From Coraliomargarita_B sp036735565 (GTDB lineage Bacteria > Verrucomicrobiota > Verrucomicrobiia > Opitutales > Coraliomargaritaceae): DNA of 22,663 nucleotides. Location: assembly GCA_036735565.1 (NCBI GenBank), contig DAINOC010000038.1:1-22663 (forward strand), in the 5' to 3' direction. This document shows, one piece after another, positions 1 to 7,077 of the stretch. The first letter of the stretch is position 1. Every line of letters starts with the position of its first letter. The position numbers and the translations under genes are program-made. The notes beneath the pieces were generated by a model that ran no database searches, was not told the origin of the DNA, and was given only the letters and a program-made list of their open reading frames with translations.

Positions 1-2
1 GG

Positions 3-1853
3 CTATTCGACGGTCACCGACTTGGCCAGATTGCGCGGCTTATCTACATCGCAGCCGCGCTCGAGGGCCACGTAGTAGCTGAAGAGCTGCACGGGGATGC
101 TCATGAGGATGGGTTTCACGATGTCGTGGCACTCGGGCACGAGGATCAGGTCGTCGATCAAATCCTCGGGCATCTCGCAGCCTTCTGTGGCAATGCAAAT
201 GACGGGGCCCTTGCGGGCCTTGACCTCCTGGATGTTGGCCAGGCTCTTATGAAAGATTTCGCCTGAGGTGGCGAGAAAGACGCTGGGGCAGTCCGGGCTG
301 ATCAGCGCGATCGGGCCGTGCTTCATTTCCGCCGCCGGGTAGCCTTCGGCGTGGATGTAGGAGATTTCCTTGAGCTTGAGCGCACCTTCCAGGGCGATGG
401 GGAACATCAGCTGACGGCCGAGGAAGAGGCAGTTCTCGTAGGCCGCGTATTTTTTGGCCAGCGCGGCCAGTTGCTCGCTCTGGCTCAGCACCTCACGGAC
501 CTTGTTGGGCAGGTCGCGCAGGGCTTTGACGATCTCGCAGCCGTCGCCGTAGCTGAGGTCGCGCAGGCGGCCGAGGTAGAGCGCAATCATGGCACAGAGC
601 ATAATCTGCGAGGTGAAAGCCTTGGTTGAGGCCACGCCGATCTCGGGGCCGGCGTGCTGGTAGATGCCGCCGTCACACTCGCGGGCGATGGTCGAGCCAA
701 CGCTGTTGTTGATCGAGAGAACCCGGTAACCCTTGCGCTTGGCTTCGCGCAGGGCGGCCAGTGTATCGATGGTCTCGCCGGATTGGCTGATGGCGAAGAC
801 GAGGGTGTTTTTGTCGAGCGGCGCGTTGCGGTAGCGGAACTCGGAGGCGTATTCGACTTCCACGGGGATGCGTGCATACCGCTCGATCAAATACTCGGCC
901 ACCAGGCAGGCGTGCCAGGCGGTGCCGCAGGCGATGAAGAGGATGCGGTCGACATGCCGCAGCTCCTGCGGCGTGAGGTTGAGTCCGCCAAAGACGGCGG
1001 TGCTGCCGTCGTCGGAGATGCGGCCGCGCATGCCATTTTCGAGTGCCGTGGGCTGCTCGAAAATCTCCTTTTCCATGAAGTGGTGGTAGTCGCCCAGCTC
1101 GGAGGCCGAGGTGTCCCAGTCGACCAGATGGATCACAGCCTCCACGTTTTTACTGGACACCGTGCTGATCGAGAAGTCGTCGTGCTTGAGGTGGACGACC
1201 TCGTTGTCGTTGAGGTAAACCACATTCTGCGTGCAGTGGGTGATGGCATTCACGTCCGAGGCGAGCAGGTTTTCGCCCTTGCCGATGCCGATAATCAGGG
1301 GGGACCCCTTGCGCGCACCGATCAGCTCGTCCGGGCAGTCGGTGCAGAGCACTGCGATGCCATAGGTGCCCTCCACGTGGCGCAGGCTCTTGCGCACGGC
1401 ATCGAGGAAGCGGCTCTTGCCCGTGGTTTCCGGCTCCTTGGCGTAGTGGTAGGCGATGAGATTGACGAGGGCCTCGGAGTCCGTGTCGGATGAGAACTGG
1501 TAGCCTTTCTCCGTGAGGAACTTCCGCATGCCGAGGTAATTTTCGATCACCCCGTTGTGCACGAGGGCGAACTTGCCGTCGCTGCTCATGTGGGGGTGGG
1601 CGTTGGCCTCGGTCACGTCCCCGTGGGTGGCCCAGCGGGTGTGGCTGATGCCGAGGTTGCCGCCAAACTGGGGCTCGCTAAGGGCGTTCTCCAGCTCGAC
1701 CACCCGGCCGGTTCGGCGGATGCGGTCGAAGCCGTGCGGCATGCCCACAACCATCCCGGAGGAGTCGTAGCCGCGGTATTCCAGCCGCTTCAAACCATCC
1801 AGCATGATGCTTCCCGCTCGTTCGCGGCCGACATATCCAACAATTCCGCACAT
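3..1853 (-). CDS. glmS: Glutamine--fructose-6-phosphate aminotransferase (isomerizing)
   Basis: Makes glucosamine-6-phosphate from fructose-6-phosphate and glutamine, the first committed step towards UDP-GlcNAc for peptidoglycan and LPS; cytoplasmic. The 616-aa protein starts MCGIVGYVG, which leaves Cys2 as the N-terminal nucleophile of the class II glutamine amidotransferase domain (about residues 2-230). Two SIS sugar-isomerase domains follow: the first around the FIACGTAWHA motif, the second through to the canonical C-terminal end PRNLAKSVTVE. The length matches the family (about 610 aa), so the gene is complete, with its stop at 3-5. The ATG at 1851-1853 is fixed by the required Met-Cys start. 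It diverges from glgC across 69 bp. No glmS ribozyme-sized leader is possible between the two genes, and no Shine-Dalgarno sequence is visible. The identification is very secure. Confidence 0.98.
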   Translation of the reverse strand: MCGIVGYVGRERAGSIMLDGLKRLEYRGYDSSGMVVGMPHGFDRIRRTGRVVELENALSEPQFGGNLGISHTRWATHGDVTEANAHPHMSSDGKFALVHNGVIENYLGMRKFLTEKGYQFSSDTDSEALVNLIAYHYAKEPETTGKSRFLDAVRKSLRHVEGTYGIAVLCTDCPDELIGARKGSPLIIGIGKGENLLASDVNAITHCTQNVVYLNDNEVVHLKHDDFSISTVSSKNVEAVIHLVDWDTSASELGDYHHFMEKEIFEQPTALENGMRGRISDDGSTAVFGGLNLTPQELRHVDRILFIACGTAWHACLVAEYLIERYARIPVEVEYASEFRYRNAPLDKNTLVFAISQSGETIDTLAALREAKRKGYRVLSINNSVGSTIARECDGGIYQHAGPEIGVASTKAFTSQIMLCAMIALYLGRLRDLSYGDGCEIVKALRDLPNKVREVLSQSEQLAALAKKYAAYENCLFLGRQLMFPIALEGALKLKEISYIHAEGYPAAEMKHGPIALISPDCPSVFLATSGEIFHKSLANIQEVKARKGPVICIATEGCEMPEDLIDDLILVPECHDIVKPILMSIPVQLFSYYVALERGCDVDKPRNLAKSVTVE

Positions 1854-1922
1854 AAAGCTTCATTTGATCGCAGAAAGCTGCCAATTTTCAAGCTTATTGA
1901 TTCTCCCCATACCTCAGTAAAA
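1854..1922. promoter_or_regulatory. Divergent glmS/glgC control region
   Basis: This 69-bp spacer must carry the 5' signals of both genes unless their promoters lie inside the coding regions. It is noticeably more AT-rich than its surroundings. On the minus strand a TTGAAA hexamer (1886-1891) lies 17 nt from ATCAAA (1863-1868), a weak sigma70-like pair. If that were used, the glmS message would be almost leaderless. No convincing -10 box is seen for glgC. The promoter call is inference from spacing and composition only. Confidence 0.3.
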
Positions 1923-3218
1923 ATGAAAAAACGTAAAATCATCTGCATCATCATGGGAGGCGGTCGCGGCTCCCGTCTCAGCCCCCTTACCAAAGAGCGC
2001 TGCAAGCCCGCCGTTCCCCTCGCCGGCAAATACCGGCTCGTCGATATCCCGATCAGCAACTGTCTGAACTCCAAGTTCAATCACATCTTCGTCCTTACCC
2101 AGTTTAACACCGCCTCGCTCCACCGCCACATTCAGGAGTCTTATAAGTTCGATCCTTTCGGTGGGGGCTTCGTCGATATCCTTTCCGCCGAGCAGACGGA
2201 TAGCGATGATAACTGGTATCAGGGCACGGCCGATGCTGTGCGGCAGAACATGCACCACTTCCAGGGAGCCAGCGATGACGATCTCTACCTGATTCTCTCC
2301 GGCGACCAACTCTACCGAATGGATCTCCAGGATGTTGTGCGCGAGCACGATGCATCCGGTGCCGCGGTCACCATCACCGCCAAGCCGCTGGGCCTCGATC
2401 AGGCGGAGGGCCTCGGCCTGATGCGGATCAACGACCAGTTGGAGATTACGGAGTTCGTAGAGAAGCCGACCGACCCTGCCATTATCCAGGGCTTGGCCGT
2501 GGGTGATGCTGTCAAAAACAAAATGAAACATCCGGGCGATGGTGAATACTGCCTGGCGTCCATGGGCATTTATGTCTTCAACGCCAAGACCCTGATCAAA
2601 GCCCTCGACTCGGATGCCACCGACTTCGGCAAGGAGATCATTCCGGGCTTGTTGGGCAAAGAAAAGCTCTGCAGCTATATTTTTGATGACTATTGGGAAG
2701 ATATCGGGACGGTCCGGGCCTTCTTCGACTGCAATATCCGGCTCACCGATCCCGTGCCGCCCTTTAACTTTTTTGATGAGGACGCGCGGATCTATACCCA
2801 CGCCCGCTTCCTCCCCGCCTCTAAGATTAACTCCTGTGTGGTCGACCGCGCCATCATGGCCGACGGTTGCATCGTCACCGATGCGACCATCCGCCGGGTG
2901 ACCCTCGGGGTGCGTTCCGTGGTGCGCGATCAATCCGTCCTGGAAGATGTGGTGATGATGGGTGCTGATTACTTCGAGGATTTCTCGGATCAGGAGGATA
3001 ACCGTGCCGCAGGCCGCCCGAATATGGGCGTCGGCAGAAACTGCCGGATCAAGAACACGATCCTCGATAAAAATGCCCGCGTTGGAAACAACGTGATCCT
3101 CGACCCCACGGGGCTGCCGGACAATTTCGGCCCCGAGGTGGACGTGGCGATCCGCGACGGCGTCTGCGTGGTCTGCAAGGACGCCATCGTTCGCGATGGA
3201 TTTGTGCTGAAGGCGTAA
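1923..3218 (+). CDS. glgC: Glucose-1-phosphate adenylyltransferase (ADP-glucose pyrophosphorylase)
   Basis: Converts glucose-1-phosphate and ATP to ADP-glucose, the glucosyl donor for glycogen synthesis; cytoplasmic, usually tetrameric. The 431-aa protein begins with the nucleotidyltransferase signature MGGGRGSRLSPLTKERCKP (residues 11-29), followed by the substrate motifs GTADAV (about 100) and SGDQLYRMD (about 125). A C-terminal left-handed beta-helix region carries hexapeptide-like repeats (for example NTILDKNARVGNN). The wording of the motifs (YRLVDIPISNCLNS, VLTQFN, WYQGTADAVRQN) follows the plant/cyanobacterial subgroup rather than the enterobacterial one. The ATG at 1923 is chosen because the protein aligns from MKKRKIICIIMGG; the reading frame is open further upstream, but only across antisense glmS. 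No Shine-Dalgarno is seen. No other glg genes are nearby. A MITE-like repeat begins directly after the stop codon. Confidence 0.96.
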   Translation: MKKRKIICIIMGGGRGSRLSPLTKERCKPAVPLAGKYRLVDIPISNCLNSKFNHIFVLTQFNTASLHRHIQESYKFDPFGGGFVDILSAEQTDSDDNWYQGTADAVRQNMHHFQGASDDDLYLILSGDQLYRMDLQDVVREHDASGAAVTITAKPLGLDQAEGLGLMRINDQLEITEFVEKPTDPAIIQGLAVGDAVKNKMKHPGDGEYCLASMGIYVFNAKTLIKALDSDATDFGKEIIPGLLGKEKLCSYIFDDYWEDIGTVRAFFDCNIRLTDPVPPFNFFDEDARIYTHARFLPASKINSCVVDRAIMADGCIVTDATIRRVTLGVRSVVRDQSVLEDVVMMGADYFEDFSDQEDNRAAGRPNMGVGRNCRIKNTILDKNARVGNNVILDPTGLPDNFGPEVDVAIRDGVCVVCKDAIVRDGFVLKA

Positions 3219-3408
3219 CCGATTGGCACTTGGTTAAGGGCTATTTTCAGAAATTTAAGTCTCGCGTCAGTCATACGACCGAAGCCGGATGAATCATCAG
3301 ATGTGATCCTCCCCGCCTCACTTCCGGGCAAGATGCCCGGATTCCCGGGAAGCCGGGCATCCTGCCCTGCATTTTCTCGATTGCTCAGCTTAACCTAGTG
3401 CCGCTCGG
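3219..3408. mobile_element. MITE-like non-autonomous element, copy 1
   Basis: A 190-bp non-coding block bounded by 20-bp imperfect inverted repeats. The left end (3219-3238) contains GGCACTTGGTTAAG and the right end (3389-3408) contains CTTAACCTAGTGCC. These inner 14 bp match 13/14 as reverse complements. The same ends bound the element at 8865-9052. The left end begins immediately after the glgC TAA, and glgC and glpD converge here. There is no ORF of note and no transposase, so any movement would need an enzyme supplied in trans. No clear target duplication is seen at this copy. The MITE interpretation is inferred from structure and from the second copy. Confidence 0.6.
3326..3367. repeat. 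Long hairpin inside MITE copy 1, possible bidirectional terminator
   Basis: Two 15-base arms, 3326-3340 and 3353-3367, match 14/15 as reverse complements (core GATGCCCGG/CCGGGCATC) around a 12-base loop that itself contains TTCCCGGGAA. The hairpin lies between convergent glgC and glpD, so it could stop transcription in both directions. It has no strong T-run on either side; only ATTTTCT follows, at 3371-3377. Terminator function is therefore uncertain. It may simply be the secondary-structure core of the element. Confidence 0.5.
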
Positions 3409-3451
3409 CATAGCCCGAACACCCTGCCGTGCAATGAGTGCGGGCCCGGCT

Positions 3452-5035
3452 TCACCGGGTCCCCGTGCTCTCTTTCGCTTTAAAGACGTAACCTTTGGCC
3501 AGGCTGGTATAGGCATCGACCTGTGCGGCTTGCCAGGCTCTGTCGCGGCCGAGTTCGTTGGCGAGGATCTCTGCAACTGTTGCGGCGGCTTCGATGGAGG
3601 CCGCCGCATGAAGCAAAAGCGATCGTGAGCGGCGCGCCAATACATCCTCGACGGTGCGGGCCATTTCCTCGCGGGCGTGCCAGACCACTTCCGCTTTTTG
3701 CAGGGCAAGTTCCGGATGCACCTGTTCGGCGAGTTCGGGGCGCTGGGCGAGCAGCTCTCGTATGCCCTGCGCATCGGCTCCGTAGGGCTTGAGGTTGGGC
3801 TCGGCGATGGCTTCCTGTGTCCAACCGTGGATGCGCAGGTCCTCAGTCGGGCAGCGCTTGTGGTCGAGCCCGGCCAGCGTCTCCGCCTGGTCGATCACAT
3901 CCTCGGCCATTTTCCGGTAGGTCGTCCACTTGCCACCGGTCAGGGTGATCAATCCGCTGGCGCTGATCAGTATACTGTGGTCCCGCGAGAGCGCGGCCGT
4001 GTCAGAGCCGTCGCCCGCTTTGACCAGCGGGCGCAGTCCGGCAAACACGCTGAGCACATCGTCCGCGGTCGGGTCTTCGGTCAGATATTTGCAGGCATGG
4101 GTCATGACAAAGTCGCGCTCCTCCTGTAGGGCCCGCGGCTCCAGTGACTTATTTTCAAGGGCGGTGTCGGTCGTGCCCATCACCACGTGGTCGTGCCAGG
4201 GCACGGCAAAGAGCACGCGTCCGTCGGCCGTCTTCGGGATCATGATGGCCGCGTTCCCGGGCAGGAACTTTTTGGGGAGAACCAGGTGAATCCCCTGGCT
4301 GACTGTGATGATGTTCCCCGCCCCGGGATCATCGATTTGGCGGAGTTCGTCGACGAAGACGCCGGTGGCATTGATCACCGACTTGGCTCGCACCGTCAGT
4401 CGGGTGTCGTTCTCCACATCGTGGATTTCCACCCCGCAGACCATACCGTCCTCTTTCACCAGCCCCTCGCACCTGCAGTAGTTGAGCATGACGGCACCGA
4501 GTGCCTCGGCCGTCTGAGCGATATTGATGGCCAGACGGGCGTCGTCGAACTGTCCATCATGGTAGATCACCCCGCCGATCAGCTTCTCGGTTTCGACGGT
4601 GGGAATCATCCCGATGGTTTCCTTCTTACTGAGGTGGCGACTGGGGGAGAGCCCGAGCTTGCCGGCGAGCTGGTCGTAGACCTTCATGCCGATGCCGTAG
4701 AAGGGCCCTTCCCACCAGGAATAGTTCGGAATCACGAAGGCCTGCGAGTGCACCAGATGCGGTGCGTTTTTTGCCAGGCGTCCGCGCTCGCGCAAGGCTT
4801 CGAGAACCAGCGAAATATTGCCTTGTTGGAGATAGCGCACGCCCCCGTGGACAAGTTTGGTTGATCGGCTGGACGTGCCCTTGGCGAAGTCGGACTGTTC
4901 GAAGAGGGCCACCGAGTGCCCGCGCGCAGCGGCGTCGAGGGCTGCGCCGAGGCCCGAAGCCCCCCCGCCGATGATGACCACGTCGAAGGGATCTTCGGCT
5001 GATTGGAGGCGCTGGAGTGAAGTGGACCGTTTCAT
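3452..5035 (-). CDS. glpD: Aerobic glycerol-3-phosphate dehydrogenase
   Basis: FAD-dependent oxidation of sn-glycerol-3-phosphate to dihydroxyacetone phosphate, with electrons passed to the quinone pool; peripheral at the inner face of the membrane. The 527-aa protein has the dinucleotide-binding motif IIGGGASGLG (residues 21-30), then the family block SRSTKLVHGGVRYLQQGN and the motif FAGLRPLV, followed by the C-terminal alpha-helical domain of the GlpD/GlpA family. The start at 5033-5035 (MKRSTSLQRL) is preferred. The frame is open another 63 bp upstream, but that stretch lies inside glpK and codes for nothing family-like. It sits 11 bp downstream of glpK, so the pair is almost certainly one operon. 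No Shine-Dalgarno is visible. A GC-rich hairpin (GGACCCGG/CCGGGCCC, 7 of 8 pairs) spans the stop codon region at about 3443-3463. Family membership is very secure. Confidence 0.96.
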   Translation of the reverse strand: MKRSTSLQRLQSAEDPFDVVIIGGGASGLGAALDAAARGHSVALFEQSDFAKGTSSRSTKLVHGGVRYLQQGNISLVLEALRERGRLAKNAPHLVHSQAFVIPNYSWWEGPFYGIGMKVYDQLAGKLGLSPSRHLSKKETIGMIPTVETEKLIGGVIYHDGQFDDARLAINIAQTAEALGAVMLNYCRCEGLVKEDGMVCGVEIHDVENDTRLTVRAKSVINATGVFVDELRQIDDPGAGNIITVSQGIHLVLPKKFLPGNAAIMIPKTADGRVLFAVPWHDHVVMGTTDTALENKSLEPRALQEERDFVMTHACKYLTEDPTADDVLSVFAGLRPLVKAGDGSDTAALSRDHSILISASGLITLTGGKWTTYRKMAEDVIDQAETLAGLDHKRCPTEDLRIHGWTQEAIAEPNLKPYGADAQGIRELLAQRPELAEQVHPELALQKAEVVWHAREEMARTVEDVLARRSRSLLLHAAASIEAAATVAEILANELGRDRAWQAAQVDAYTSLAKGYVFKAKESTGTR

Positions 5036-5046
5036 GATACAAGACT

Positions 5047-6552
5047 CTAGTCGGCGGGCGTCTCCCAGTTTTTGGAGCGTTCGACCGCCTTGTTCCATCC
5101 CCGGCGCAAGGACTCCATTTCGGCAGCGTCGCGCTGCGGTTCAAAGGTCCGATCGGCTTGCCGGTTCTGGCTGATGGCCTCGCGGCTCTCCCAGAAGCCG
5201 ACGGCGAGACCCGCGAGATAGGCCGCGCCCATGGCGGTTGTTTCGATGCATTTTGGACGCACGACGCTTTGCTGCAGCAGGTCGGCCTGAAACTGGAGCA
5301 GGGGGTTGCTCCGTGCCGCGCCACCGTCGACGCGCAGCTCTTTGAGCGGAAGACCGCTGTCCCGCTCCATGGCTGTGATCAGGTCTGCGCCCTGAAAAGC
5401 GATCGATTCAAGGGCTGCCCGGCAGAAATGGGCGCGGTTGGTGCCCCGTGTTATACCGAGGGCTGCGCCGCGCGCGTAGGGGTCCCAGTGCGGCGCACCG
5501 AGTCCGGCGAAGGCCGGCACGATGAAGAGGCCGGCCGCGTCCGGGACTGACTCTGCGAGTTGATCGAGCTCCTGCGCGGTGCGCACCAGCTGCAGCTCGT
5601 CGCGGATCCATTGCACCACCGCTCCGCCTATGAAAACCGAACCCTCGAGGGCATACTCGGTTTTGCCGCCGATGCGCCAGGCCACTGTGGTTAGAAGGCT
5701 GTTTTGCGAGCGCACGGGCTTTTCGCCGGTGTGCATGAGCACAAAGCAGCCGGTTCCGTAGGTGCTCTTGGCCATACCGGGCTCAAAGCAGGCCTGCCCG
5801 AAGAGGGCAGCATGCTGGTCGCCCGCGATGCCCGCGATCGGGGCACCGGCCGACCAGAGATTGTCCGCGACCTGTCCGTAGACTTCGGAACTCGACTTGA
5901 TCTCGGGCAGCATGGCGCGTGGCACGTCGAACAGCTCCAGTAACTCGTCGTCCCAGTCGTCTTTTTCGATATTATAAAGCAGGGTCCGGCTGGCGTTGGT
6001 GATGTCCGTCACATGCACCTGGTGCCCGGTCAATTGCCAGACCAGCCAGGAGTCGACCGTGCCGAAGAGCAGGTCTCCCTTCGCGGCCCGCGCCCGCAGT
6101 CCCGGGACGTTTTCCAGGATCCAGCGCAACTTTGTTCCGGCAAAGTAGGGGTCGAGCCGCAGGCCGGTTTTTTGCGCGACCATCGCCTCCAGCCCCTCGC
6201 GTTTGAGTTGGCCGCAGTAATCCGCCGTGCGCCGGTCCTGCCAGACAATCGCATTGTAGACGGGTTTACCGGTGTGGCGGTCCCAGACGATCGTGGTTTC
6301 CCGTTGGTTGGTCACGCCGACGGCGGCGATGTCACCAGCGCGTAAGCTGGCGCGGGACAGTGCCTCCGTCGCCGTGGCGTTCTGGCTCGACCAGATCTCC
6401 ATCGGGTCGTGCTCCACCCAGCCGGGACGGGGGTAGATCTGCTGAAATTCTTTTTGGGCCACCGTCACGATCTCGCCAGCGTGGTCGAAGAGGATGGCGC
6501 GTGAGCTGGTGGTGCCCTGGTCGAGTGCGAGGATGAATTTTTCCGGGCTCAT
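5047..6552 (-). CDS. glpK: Glycerol kinase
   Basis: Phosphorylates glycerol to sn-glycerol-3-phosphate with ATP, trapping it in the cell for GlpD. The 501-aa protein has the full FGGY-kinase layout. The N-terminal phosphate loop is LDQGTTSSRAILFD (residues 10-23), the central block holds GDQHAALFGQ with the catalytic Asp near residue 243, then STYGTGCF, and the C-terminal sugar-kinase signature VDGGAARSNPLLQFQADLLQ. Length is normal for the family. The ATG at 6550-6552 fits the conserved N terminus. It is the first recognisable gene of the glpK-glpD operon. A small unrecognised ORF ends 12 bp upstream. No glpF facilitator is next to it, so glycerol uptake must be encoded elsewhere or be passive. 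Confidence 0.97.
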   Translation of the reverse strand: MSPEKFILALDQGTTSSRAILFDHAGEIVTVAQKEFQQIYPRPGWVEHDPMEIWSSQNATATEALSRASLRAGDIAAVGVTNQRETTIVWDRHTGKPVYNAIVWQDRRTADYCGQLKREGLEAMVAQKTGLRLDPYFAGTKLRWILENVPGLRARAAKGDLLFGTVDSWLVWQLTGHQVHVTDITNASRTLLYNIEKDDWDDELLELFDVPRAMLPEIKSSSEVYGQVADNLWSAGAPIAGIAGDQHAALFGQACFEPGMAKSTYGTGCFVLMHTGEKPVRSQNSLLTTVAWRIGGKTEYALEGSVFIGGAVVQWIRDELQLVRTAQELDQLAESVPDAAGLFIVPAFAGLGAPHWDPYARGAALGITRGTNRAHFCRAALESIAFQGADLITAMERDSGLPLKELRVDGGAARSNPLLQFQADLLQQSVVRPKCIETTAMGAAYLAGLAVGFWESREAISQNRQADRTFEPQRDAAEMESLRRGWNKAVERSKNWETPAD

Positions 6553-6564
6553 CGTTCGTAGGTA

Positions 6565-6870
6565 TCAGGGTTTGGGTGCCGTATTCAAATGGGAGTTTTC
6601 GTTCCGGCAGTGGTCGAAGCCAGCAAGGAGGATGCTTCTCAAGGATTGTTGTCTGCGGCCGGGCTCGATGCCTTCCTCTCGGTAGATCCGCACGACTGCA
6701 TCGACGGCTTGATAGCCCATTGTCTTTCCCCGATCGTTATCAATCAGCGTCGGTCGATCGTCGCTCTCTGCCGACCAAATATCGGCATTAACCGTTAAAA
6801 AAGGTGCCAGCAGGAGCCGTTTGGCGACGCGGTGCATTCGTCGATTCCTAGCGATTTCGATCGCTAACAC
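6565..6870 (-). CDS. Small ORF of unknown function before glpK, possible regulator remnant
   Basis: A 101-codon ORF on the glpK strand, starting at GTG (6868-6870) or at an internal ATG (6835-6837), and ending 12 bp before glpK. I do not recognise it securely. The stretch PTLIDNDRGKTMGYQAVDAV is reminiscent of the C-terminal end of LacI/GntR-type sugar-binding regulators (usually of the form PxLTTIDNDxxxMGxxAVxxL). The rest of such a protein, including the DNA-binding domain, is absent. It could be a decayed regulator of the glycerol genes, a genuine small protein, or a chance ORF. The whole protein is hydrophilic and rich in Arg, with no signal peptide and no membrane segment. The resemblance is a pattern judgement, not an alignment. 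Confidence 0.3.
   Translation of the reverse strand: MLAIEIARNRRMHRVAKRLLLAPFLTVNADIWSAESDDRPTLIDNDRGKTMGYQAVDAVVRIYREEGIEPGRRQQSLRSILLAGFDHCRNENSHLNTAPKP
6849..6866. promoter_or_regulatory. Inverted repeat TAGCGA-N6-TCGCTA
   Basis: Perfect 6-bp arms (TAGCGA at 6849-6854 and TCGCTA at 6861-6866) separated by TTTCGA. The repeat lies in the divergent space between the glpK-side transcription unit and the stress-protein gene. This size and shape would suit a dimeric repressor operator. The site also overlaps the first codons of the doubtful ORF at 6565-6870, so either the site or the ORF start may not be real. An inverted repeat of this size can arise by chance. Confidence 0.25.
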
Positions 6871-7077
6871 AAGGACCGAACGCTCCAGGGAGCCCGCGGT
6901 GGTAGAAGCCGGGGACTTCTCTTTAAGAAGGTCACTTATGACTGTGGGCGGACTGTATTTGTGGTTGCTTCTGCGGGCTTGTTTTCGCAGAATCAGGGCA
7001 TCGTCAGGTTACAAGCGTCTCGCCTGCTCGCGGATTTATCATCTGCGCTTCACATTCCCACTCAACCCCCGCTCACC
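6871..7077. other. Non-coding leader of the stress-protein gene
   Basis: Together with the doubtful ORF before it, this forms a 525-bp stretch (6553-7077) with no confidently identified gene. The frame of the downstream gene stays open back to a GTG at 6961, but the extra residues do not look like a universal-stress domain. No riboswitch fold, strong promoter pair or RNA gene is apparent to me. Confidence 0.4.

Noticed and set aside
654..1493. 279-codon plus-strand open frame opposite glmS
   Set aside because: It is low in complexity (Gly/Ala/Val/Asp-rich) and antisense to an unmistakable glmS.
1854..1922. glmS ribozyme or other riboswitch in the glmS leader
   Set aside because: The spacer to the divergent glgC is only 69 bp, shorter than the ribozyme, and none of its conserved core was seen.
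1914..2933. 339-codon minus-strand open frame opposite glgC
   Set aside because: It is the antisense shadow of glgC, which is complete and well conserved on the plus strand.
5036..5098. N-terminal extension of glpD into glpK
   Set aside because: The extra 21 residues are glpK sequence read out of frame, while the family start fits MKRSTSLQRL at 5035.
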